Shown one piece after another: positions 1 to 6,841 of a DNA stretch of 64,000 nt. The DNA comes from Kitasatospora albolonga (GTDB lineage: Bacteria > Actinomycetota > Actinomycetes > Streptomycetales > Streptomycetaceae), in the NCBI GenBank assembly GCA_002082585.1, contig CP020563.1, positions 3,094,001 through 3,158,000 on the forward strand, written 5' to 3'. Under the pieces are notes generated by a model that did not search any database, was not told the DNA's origin, and was given only the letters and a program-made list of their open reading frames with translations. Position 1 is the first letter of the stretch. Each line of letters opens with the position of its first letter. Both the position numbers and the translations under genes were made by a program.

Positions 1-125
1 TGCTGGAGGTCTGGCCCGGCATGGTGCACGTCTGGCACCTCCACCACGCGCGCCTCGCCAAGGCCCGCGAGGCCGTGTCCCGGCTCGGCGGCTGGCTCCG
101 CGCCCGAGCGGCGGAGGCGCGATGA
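1..125 (+). CDS. C-terminal end of an alpha/beta hydrolase (partial)
   Basis: Only the last 40 codons are in the window; the 5' part lies to the left. The reading frame beginning at base 3 ends with TGA at 123-125. The visible residues include the segment WPGMVHVWH followed by an amphipathic helix, the usual C-terminal end of acetyl-esterase-type alpha/beta hydrolases, where the His in this segment is commonly the catalytic base (family knowledge). The stop overlaps the ATG of the next gene in an ATGA, so the two are probably translationally coupled and belong to the same cluster. The catalytic Ser and Asp are outside the window, so substrate and exact subfamily cannot be judged. Confidence 0.7.
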   Translation, partial: LEVWPGMVHVWHLHHARLAKAREAVSRLGGWLRARAAEAR

Positions 126-1348
126 GCGAGGACATCACCGGGCCCCACCGGTACCGCAACAACCGCAAGATGGTGCCCGCCAGCGAGGCCGCGTGGGGGC
201 TGTCCCGCGAGCACGGGATGCTCGGCCTCGTGGTCGAGGCGGTCGACGGGCAGAACCGGCTGCGCGACACCCGTACGGGGCACGAGTTCGCCAACCTGTC
301 CTCCTGCTCGTACCTGGGGCTCAACAGCCACCCCACGGTGGTCGAGGCCGGGCGCGCCGCCCTGGCGGAGGAGGCGATCACCGGGCTGTCCATGGGCGAG
401 TTCCGGATTCGGCTCGGCATCATGGAAAGGCTGGAGGAGGAGCTCTCCGCGCACTTCGGCGCCCATGTGCTGCCGTCGGTCTCCTGCGGGGTGCTCAGCT
501 CGGCGATCCTGCCGCTGCTCGCCTCCGGCCATCTGACCGACGGTGAGCCTCTCGTCGTGGTCTTCGACCGGTTCGCGCACTTCTCGCTGAACTTCCTCAA
601 GCCCGTCCTCGCCGACGAGACCCTGGTGCTGACCTGTCCGCACAACGACATGCAGTTCCTGGAGGACGTCTGCAAGCGGTACCCCCGGGTGGCGTATGTC
701 GCCGAAGGTGTCTACTCCACCGGAGGCCAGGCGGACCTGAAGGGCATCAAGGAACTCCAGGACAGATACGGCCTGTTCGTCTACCTTGACGACTCCCACG
801 CGCTGTCGGCCGTGGGCGGGCGCGGGGAGGGGTACGCGCGGACCGTGTTCGACACCCTCGGTCCCCGTACGGTGATCGTCGCCTCGATCGCCAAGGCGTT
901 CGGCAGCACCGGCGGCATCGCCATGCTCGGCGACCGCGAGGTGTTCGACTTCCTCTACCGGTCGGGGCCGCTGGCCTGGTCCCAGGGGCTGCGGACCGCC
1001 GCCGTCGGCACCGCCCTGGGGGCCCTGGAGGTCCACCGCAGCCCGGAGCTCGGCCTGCGGCAGCGGCAACTCGCCGACAATATCGCCCTGTTCGACGAGC
1101 GGCTGCGCGACCACGGGCTGCGGGGCGCCGGATCGCACATCAAGTTCGTCACCGTCGGCGACAACGACCGGGCGGTACGGCTGTCGACCGAGCTCTACCG
1201 GCGCGGCTACTACTGCTCCGCGATGTTCTTCCCGATCGTGGCGCAGGGACAGGCGGGCGTGCGGATGATGCTGCGCGGCGACATGCCGACGGAGCTGACC
1301 GAACGGTTCGCCGCGGACCTCCTCGACGTACTGGCGGAGCTCACATGA
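122..1348 (+). CDS. alpha-oxoamine synthase-like PLP-dependent enzyme (class I/II aminotransferase fold)
   Basis: A 408-residue fold-type I PLP enzyme resembling alpha-oxoamine synthases (AONS, KBL, SPT families), which condense an amino acid with an acyl-CoA and lose CO2. The core motifs are visible: YLDDSHALS near residues 221-229, where D224 and H226 match the PLP-contacting D-x-x-H region, and SIAKAFGSTGG with the Schiff-base lysine at about K258. Length is normal for the family. The ATG overlaps the upstream stop (ATGA) and its own stop overlaps the next start, so it is in the middle of a coupled operon. With the neighbouring cyclodeaminase, amidase and ATP-grasp genes it suggests an amino-acid-derived metabolite. 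The actual substrates cannot be read from the sequence. Confidence 0.85.
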   Translation: MSEDITGPHRYRNNRKMVPASEAAWGLSREHGMLGLVVEAVDGQNRLRDTRTGHEFANLSSCSYLGLNSHPTVVEAGRAALAEEAITGLSMGEFRIRLGIMERLEEELSAHFGAHVLPSVSCGVLSSAILPLLASGHLTDGEPLVVVFDRFAHFSLNFLKPVLADETLVLTCPHNDMQFLEDVCKRYPRVAYVAEGVYSTGGQADLKGIKELQDRYGLFVYLDDSHALSAVGGRGEGYARTVFDTLGPRTVIVASIAKAFGSTGGIAMLGDREVFDFLYRSGPLAWSQGLRTAAVGTALGALEVHRSPELGLRQRQLADNIALFDERLRDHGLRGAGSHIKFVTVGDNDRAVRLSTELYRRGYYCSAMFFPIVAQGQAGVRMMLRGDMPTELTERFAADLLDVLAELT

Positions 1349-2265
1349 CGATCACCGGCACCGGCTTCCTGACGGGCGCCGCCGCCCCGGAGCACGGGGT
1401 GGCCGACGTGGTGGCGGTGGCCGCGCTGATGCGGGAGAGCCTGCGCGGCGGCGCGGTGCGGCGGATGGCCGTACCGCTGCGGCAGGTCGTCGACGACGGC
1501 CGCGGCGCCCGGTTCCTGTCGATGCCCGCCGTCAGCGCCGACCACGGGCTGTGCGTCAACAAGACCGCCACCATCACCGACGGCCCGGGCCCGACCGTGA
1601 CGTCCGTGGTCCCGGTGTTCTCCACCACGACCGGGGAGCTCCTCGGGGTGCTGGACGGCGCGGCCGTCACCAACCTCAAGTGCGCGGCCGTGACGGCGCT
1701 GGTCACCGACCGCTGCGCGGCCCCGGGCAGCACCGTCCTCGGGATCGTCGGATCGGGGGTGCAGGCGTGGCAGCAGTACCTCGGGGTAACGGCGGTACGC
1801 CCGGTCACCGAGGTACGGGTCCACTCCCGCACCCCCGGGCACGCCGAGATCCTGTGCGAGCGCATCCGGCGCGCCGACCCGGGCGTACGGGCCGTGGTCA
1901 GCGCGTCGGCCGAGGCGGCGACCTCGGGGGCGGACGTCATCTCGACGGCGACGACCTCCGTACAGCCGCTGCCGATCGCCGACGAGCTCCCCGCGCACGT
2001 GCACGTCAACTGCATGGGCGCGCACACCACGGAGTCACGGGAGCTGTCCCGTCCGCTCCTGGAAGCCGCCACGCTCGTCGTCGAGAACCTGGAGATCGCC
2101 GTCGCCGAGGCCGGGGAGATCCACCGTACGGCGATCGACCTGGAGTCCCTGGAGACCGGCCCGCACCCCGGAATCGACGCCCGCCCGACCGTCTTCAGCT
2201 CCACCGGGCACGCGTCGCTGGACCTCATCACCTGTGCCCACCTGGTGGCACAGCCGCACCACTGA
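1345..2265 (+). CDS. ornithine cyclodeaminase/mu-crystallin family enzyme
   Basis: A 306-residue member of the NAD(P)-dependent ornithine cyclodeaminase/mu-crystallin/SbnB family. The dinucleotide-binding Rossmann motif is GIVGSGVQAWQQ near residues 133-144, and LCVNKTATI plus the LDGAAVTNLKCAAV stretch occupy the expected substrate-domain positions. In typical members the second stretch reads LTALRTAA, with an Arg that binds the substrate carboxylate; here it is Lys, a conservative but unusual change. Family reactions include ornithine to proline, imine reduction and SbnB-like oxidative cleavage; no SbnA partner is visible, so diaminopropionate synthesis is not supported. The start overlaps the upstream gene by 4 bases. 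Confidence 0.85.
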   Translation: MTITGTGFLTGAAAPEHGVADVVAVAALMRESLRGGAVRRMAVPLRQVVDDGRGARFLSMPAVSADHGLCVNKTATITDGPGPTVTSVVPVFSTTTGELLGVLDGAAVTNLKCAAVTALVTDRCAAPGSTVLGIVGSGVQAWQQYLGVTAVRPVTEVRVHSRTPGHAEILCERIRRADPGVRAVVSASAEAATSGADVISTATTSVQPLPIADELPAHVHVNCMGAHTTESRELSRPLLEAATLVVENLEIAVAEAGEIHRTAIDLESLETGPHPGIDARPTVFSSTGHASLDLITCAHLVAQPHH

Positions 2266-2295
2266 CCGAACAGCCGCAGGAAGGGAAGACCGTAC

Positions 2296-2502
2296 GTGGC
2301 ACACGCCGGCACGGAAGAGACCACGGGGCCGCCCGACGGCGGGGAGCCGGAAACGGCCGCCGTCGACCGGGAGTTCGTCGCGGCCCTCGCCCGCCGCGGC
2401 ATCGAGATGCCGCCGGACCTGGCGCCCGGGGTGCTGGCCGGGAACCGTTCGCTGCGCGCGATGAACCGCCTGCTGCGGGAAGCGGAGACCACCGATGTCT
2501 GA
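2296..2502 (+). CDS. small AtzG-like/GatC-like amidase partner subunit
   Basis: A 68-residue protein starting at GTG 2296, preceded by an AGGAAGGG ribosome-binding site. Its second half (about residues 24-64) is predicted helical, with the pattern GIEMPPDLAPGVLAGNRSLRAMNRLL. Such short helical proteins encoded directly before an amidase resemble AtzG, which pairs with AtzE in a GatCA-like complex (family knowledge). The last 8 bases overlap the start of the amidase gene (2495), strong evidence that both are made together. The assignment rests on size, position and pattern, not on a firm family match. Confidence 0.6.
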   Translation: MAHAGTEETTGPPDGGEPETAAVDREFVAALARRGIEMPPDLAPGVLAGNRSLRAMNRLLREAETTDV

Positions 2503-3934
2503 CACACCGATGTCCGGCACACCGCTGTCCGGCACCCTGTCCGGGCTCTCCGTCGCGGAGGCCGGGGCGCGGCTGCGCGCCGGGACGCTCACCTCGGTGG
2601 AGCTGGTGGAACACTCCCTGGGCCTCATCGACGCGTACGACGGTGAGCTGCACACGTTCGTCCTGGTCACCCGGGACCTCGCGCTGCGGCGCGCGGAGCG
2701 GGCGGACCGGGAGCTGCGCGAGGGCACCGACCGGGGGCCGCTGCACGGCATCCCGTACGCGCTGAAGGACATCCTCGCCGCCGAGGGCCTGCCCACCACC
2801 AACCACTCGCGGCTCACCCTCGACGACATCGCCGCCGAGGACAGCACGGTGGAGGCCCGGCTGCGGGCCGGGGGCGCGGTGCTGCTGGGCAAGCTGGCGA
2901 CGTACGAGTTCGCGTTCGGCGGGCCGAGCACGGACCTGCCCTTCCCTCCGGCGGGCAACCCCTGGCACCGCGAGCACATCCCCAGCGGCTCGTCGTCGGG
3001 GGCGGGCGCGGCGGTGGCGGCCGGTTTCCTGCGGGTCGCCTTCGGGTCCGACACGGCCGGTTCGCTGCGCGGTCCGGCGTTCCACTGCGGGGCCGTCGGC
3101 CTCAAACCCACGTACGGCAGTGTCTCCGGCCACGGGGCCACCCCGCTGGCGCCCTCCATGGACCACTTCGGGCCGCTCGCCTGGACGGTGGCCGACACCG
3201 CCGCCGCCCTCCAGGCGGTCGCGGGCCCCGACCCCCGGGACCCCCGCACCCGCAAGGCCCCGGCGCCCGACTTCCTCACCCCGCTGACCGGGGACGTACG
3301 CGGGCTGCGCGTGGCGTACTCCAGGGCCTGGTACGGCTCCGACCCCAGCACCCTCCCGGAGATCACCGAGAGCATCGACCGGGCCCTGGTCCACCTGGAG
3401 AAGCTCGGCGCGGTCGTCGAGGAGTGCGCACTGCCCCCGTACGAACTCTTCGACGCCTGCGGGCGGGTCATCCTGATGGCGGAGGGGTTCGCCACGCACG
3501 AGGAGAACCTGCGCCGCGCGCCCCGGTCGTTCGGCCGCTTCACGTACCAGAAGCTGATGCCCGGCGCCGGGGTCACCCCGGACGAGCTCCAGCGGGCCCA
3601 CCACATGGCCGACCGGCTCAGGGCGGCGCTCGACCGGCGGGTCTTCGCCTCCCACGACCTGCTGATCACGGCGTGCGGCCAGACCACGGCGGCCCGGACC
3701 GACGCCTTCGGCACCGACTGGCCGCCGCCGAAGCTGGCCAACGACATGCAGACCATCCCGTTCGGCGTCACCGGCCACCCGGCCATGTCCCTGCCCCTCG
3801 GGTTCGCGGGCAACGGCCTGCCGATCGGGGCGCAGCTCGTGGGGCCCGCGTTCGGCGAGGCGGACCTGTTCCGGGCCGGGCTCGCGCTGGAGGCGGAGTT
3901 CGGCCGACGGGACGTCCGGCCCGTCCTCGCATGA
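2495..3934 (+). CDS. amidase signature family enzyme (AtzE/GatA-like)
   Basis: A 479-residue amidase-signature hydrolase. The Ser-cisSer-Lys triad region is recognisable: the lysine in GIPYALKDI (about residue 90), the cis-serine stretch SGSSSGAGAAVAAG (about 167-180) and the nucleophile region FGSDTAGSLRGPA (about 186-198). These enzymes hydrolyse or transfer ammonia from amides. With the preceding AtzG-like small protein it most resembles the AtzE type. The start is the first ATG inside the overlap with the upstream gene, and the TGA overlaps the ATG of the MFS gene (3931), so the operon is continuous. It could act in maturation or cleavage of an amide in the pathway product; this is inference. 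Confidence 0.88.
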   Translation: MSDTPMSGTPLSGTLSGLSVAEAGARLRAGTLTSVELVEHSLGLIDAYDGELHTFVLVTRDLALRRAERADRELREGTDRGPLHGIPYALKDILAAEGLPTTNHSRLTLDDIAAEDSTVEARLRAGGAVLLGKLATYEFAFGGPSTDLPFPPAGNPWHREHIPSGSSSGAGAAVAAGFLRVAFGSDTAGSLRGPAFHCGAVGLKPTYGSVSGHGATPLAPSMDHFGPLAWTVADTAAALQAVAGPDPRDPRTRKAPAPDFLTPLTGDVRGLRVAYSRAWYGSDPSTLPEITESIDRALVHLEKLGAVVEECALPPYELFDACGRVILMAEGFATHEENLRRAPRSFGRFTYQKLMPGAGVTPDELQRAHHMADRLRAALDRRVFASHDLLITACGQTTAARTDAFGTDWPPPKLANDMQTIPFGVTGHPAMSLPLGFAGNGLPIGAQLVGPAFGEADLFRAGLALEAEFGRRDVRPVLA

Positions 3935-5238
3935 GTCGTGCCCGTATGAAGCATCCCCGTACGAGACGCCATCCTCCGCTCCCCACCGGCTTCTGGTGGC
4001 TGTGGGCCGCCACCCTGGTGAACCGGTTCGGCCTCTTCGTGATGCCGTTCCTCTCCCTCTACCTCGCCGTGGAGCGCGGGTACTCCGCCACGTTCGCGGG
4101 CCTGGTGATCTCGCTGTACGGGCTCGGCGGGATGGCGGGTTCACTGATCGGCGGTTCGCTCAGCGACCGGTGGGGGCGGCGGCCCACGCTCCTCACCGGG
4201 CAGCTGGGCGCCGCCGTCTTCACCCTGGCCCTGGGGTTCGCCCAGCAGCCCGTGGCGATCGCGGTGTGCGTCACCGTGCTGGGCACCGCGCTGAAGGTGT
4301 CGCAGCCCGCGATCGGGGCGATGCTCGCCGACCTGGTCCCCGCGGAGTCCCGGCCCCGGGCCTACTCGCTCAACTACTGGGCGCTCAACCTGGGGTTCTC
4401 GGTCTCCGCCCTGTCGGCGGGCACCCTGGCCGCCTTCGGCTATCTGACGCTGTTCGTGGTGGACGCGGCGACCACGCTGCTGTGCGCGGTGCTGGTCTTC
4501 TGGAAGATCCCCGAGACCCGGCCCCGGCCTCAGCCCCGGCCCACGAAGCACCGCACGGAAGTGCCCGCCGAGTGCCGTACGGAGGAGGCATCCACGAAGG
4601 CAGCCGCCGTCCCGCGCGTGTCCCCGGCCGCTGTGCTCCGCGACCGCCGGTTCATGTGCCTGGTCGGGCTGAACCTGCTGGTGGTCACCGTGTTCACGCA
4701 GCGGCACATGGCACTGCCGCTGTCCATCGCCGAATCCGGCCTCTCCACCGCGCAGTACGGCATCGTGGCCGGGGTCAACGGCGTCATGATCGTCACCCTC
4801 CAGCTCGCCGTCACCCGCCTCACCCAGCACCGGCCCGCCGCCCGGGTGCTCGCCGCCGGGGCGCTGCTGGTGGCGCTCAGCTCGGTGCTCAACGCCCAGG
4901 CCGAGACGGTGCTGCTGTACTGCTGCGCCGCCGTCGTCTACACCCTCGGCGAGATCGTCTACGTCCCCACCAGCGAGGCGCAGGTGCCCGCCATGGCCCC
5001 GGAGCACGCACGCGGCCGGTACGAGGGCGTGATGGTCCTGACCTGGGCCCTCGGCGGCTTCGTCGCACCGCTGACGAGCGGGCTGGTCATCGACACCTAC
5101 GGCACGGACGCCCTGTGGGCGGGCTGCGCGGTGATCGGCGCGATCGCGGCCGCCGGGTACGTCGTGCTGCGCCCGCGCCACGGGAAGGACGGCGCCCCGC
5201 CGCCCGCCCCCGCCCTCCGGTCCGCACAGGCCCCCTAA
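3931..5238 (+). CDS. MFS transporter (probable exporter of the cluster product)
   Basis: A 435-residue polytopic membrane protein with about 12 hydrophobic segments. The cytoplasmic loop GGSLSDRWGRR after the second segment is the MFS signature G-x-x-x-D-x-x-G-R-R. I place the start at ATG 3931, which overlaps the amidase stop (ATGA), rather than at upstream in-frame codons that lie inside the amidase gene. The soluble loop near residues 195-230 is long, proline-rich and charged. By position it is the exporter or self-resistance pump of the small-molecule cluster (inference). The stop TAA is followed by the ribosome-binding site of the ATP-grasp gene. Confidence 0.88.
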   Translation: MSRARMKHPRTRRHPPLPTGFWWLWAATLVNRFGLFVMPFLSLYLAVERGYSATFAGLVISLYGLGGMAGSLIGGSLSDRWGRRPTLLTGQLGAAVFTLALGFAQQPVAIAVCVTVLGTALKVSQPAIGAMLADLVPAESRPRAYSLNYWALNLGFSVSALSAGTLAAFGYLTLFVVDAATTLLCAVLVFWKIPETRPRPQPRPTKHRTEVPAECRTEEASTKAAAVPRVSPAAVLRDRRFMCLVGLNLLVVTVFTQRHMALPLSIAESGLSTAQYGIVAGVNGVMIVTLQLAVTRLTQHRPAARVLAAGALLVALSSVLNAQAETVLLYCCAAVVYTLGEIVYVPTSEAQVPAMAPEHARGRYEGVMVLTWALGGFVAPLTSGLVIDTYGTDALWAGCAVIGAIAAAGYVVLRPRHGKDGAPPPAPALRSAQAP

Positions 5239-5252
5239 CAGGAGTGGAAAAC

Positions 5253-6607
5253 ATGGAAGACGCCACCTCGACGTCAACGACCACACGGACAACGGCTGTA
5301 CGGGGGCCGCATGTGACGGACCCCCCGGCTGCTCCTCAACGCGTTCGACCACCAGTTCCGGGGGGTTCAGGACCTTCTGGTTCGACCGGATCGCCCCGGC
5401 CGGCCCCGTCGTCCTGCCCGCCGCCCAGGGCGCCGAACTGGAGGGCGCGATCGCGTATCTGGCCGGTCTGCTGCGGCGGGCGGTGCACCACCTGGGCGAC
5501 GACTGCCTGTCCCGGCACCGGGCCCTCGGGCTCGACGAGCGGCTGACGGAGTTCTACGCGGACGAGGAGTTCGAGAACGCCTACGCGACGGTCATGGGCC
5601 GGCCGGACGTGATCCTCACCGACTCCGGCTGGAAGTTCATCGAGTTCAACTTCTGCTCGTCCACCGGCGGTCAGGTCTACGTCCACCTCCTCAACGAGCT
5701 GTGGCGGCAGCTGCTGCCCGCCGGCACCCTGAGCGCCCTCACCCTCGCCGACCCCCTCAAGACGCGCGGCGACCTGCTGCGCACGGTCCTCGACGATCTC
5801 GGCCTGGACCCGTACGTGGCGCTCGTCGGCTACCTCCCGGACGTCTTCCTCTCCGACTCCGGGGGAAACCGGAGGTACTACGAGATCGAGGTGGACGCCC
5901 TGCGGAAGTCGGGCATCCGGGCGGAGTACTTCGAGACGGACGAGTTCATCGAGGCCCTCGGCTCCCGCCGGGGCGAGTTCCCCCTGGTCCTGGAGCGGAC
6001 CGTGCCGCAGGAGTGGATCGACGCGGGCCGGGAGCTCGGCCCGCTGCTGGCGATCAGGAAGTGCGGCTCCGCCGTGCTGACCCCGCAGAGCTCCTACCAG
6101 GCGGCGAACAAACAGCTCTTCGCCGTGCTGTCCCAGGGGCAGGAGTGGATGAGCGAGGAGGACCGGGAGTTCGTCCGGCGGTACATCCCCTGGTCGCGCT
6201 CGGTCCGGGAGGAGACCGTCGAGTACGGGGGCACGACCTGGAAACTCGCGGAGCTGCTGCGCGAACGGCGGACGGACTTCGTCCTGAAGCGCTCCGACGG
6301 CGACCAGAACTTCGACGTCCACATCGGCTCCCTGACCGACGCGTCCGCCTGGGAGGACGTCATCGCCAAGGCCCACGAGGCCGGTACGTGGATAGCGCAG
6401 GAGACCGTGCACAGTACGGAGATCCACGCGGACGTCCTCGACTGCGACCGGGGCGCCTACCTCGGCGTCTCGACGCGCGCGGTGTTCGGCCCCCTGTTCA
6501 TGGGCGGGCGGATGACGGGATGCGGGGTGCGCTACGACGTACCCGCCCCGGGCGGCGGCGCGGCGGGGTCGAGCATCCTGGGCTCGGTCGGCTGGCAGAC
6601 GGACTGA
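5253..6607 (+). pseudogene. circularly permuted ATP-grasp (glutathionylspermidine synthase-like) enzyme with two apparent +1 frameshifts
   Basis: The frame ending at 6607 encodes at least 374 residues with ATP-grasp-like features: DSGWKFIEFNF, FVLKRSDGDQNFDVHIG and WIAQETVHS resemble circularly permuted ATP-grasp ligases. In that frame there is no start codon with a ribosome-binding site before GTG 5483, yet coding-like sequence continues upstream. An AGGAG site and ATG at 5253 lie just after the MFS gene. Translation from 5253 runs in one frame to a 6-C run (5321-5326), would need a +1 shift to read RLLLNAFDHQFRG, and another at a 6-G run (5360-5365) to read FRTFWFDRIAP and join the main frame. 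Removing one base from each run gives exactly 451 codons. Either two sequencing errors or a real inactivation; the ligase role is inferred. Confidence 0.7.
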
Positions 6608-6841
6608 ACCGGGCGGCGGTCAGGTGTGGGCCGTACGGGCGGGGCGCCGTGCGGTCCGGGGCCGTACAGCCTGAGGTCGTACGGTCCGGGCTCCGGGCGG
6701 ATCGCGCGGTCGGGGATCGTACGGCCCCGCCCCTGACCCCGGCTCCGGCCCGGGCCGTACGGGCGGGGCGGAGCCGCGTACGGGCCACGTCCGGGGCGCC
6801 TACGGGCCGCTCCCGGCTCGTGTCCGGACCGTACGGCCCCC
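6608..6841. repeat. intergenic stretch rich in the palindrome-like GTACGG motif
   Basis: No gene is seen in these 234 bases between the ATP-grasp gene (+) and the LuxR gene (-), which converge here. GTACGG occurs six times (near 6633, 6678, 6718, 6757, 6778 and 6829), and an identical 19-base block beginning GGGCCGTACGGG appears near 6627 and 6751. Several copies form the 8-base palindrome CCGTACGG. No clear rho-independent hairpin with a T run is visible, but the arms could form transcript stem-loops that end both transcripts. Confidence 0.5.

Noticed and set aside
3424..3930. N-terminal extension of the MFS gene
   Set aside because: It lies entirely inside the amidase gene in another frame, and its translation is not membrane-like. 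The ATGA overlap at 3931 is the better start.
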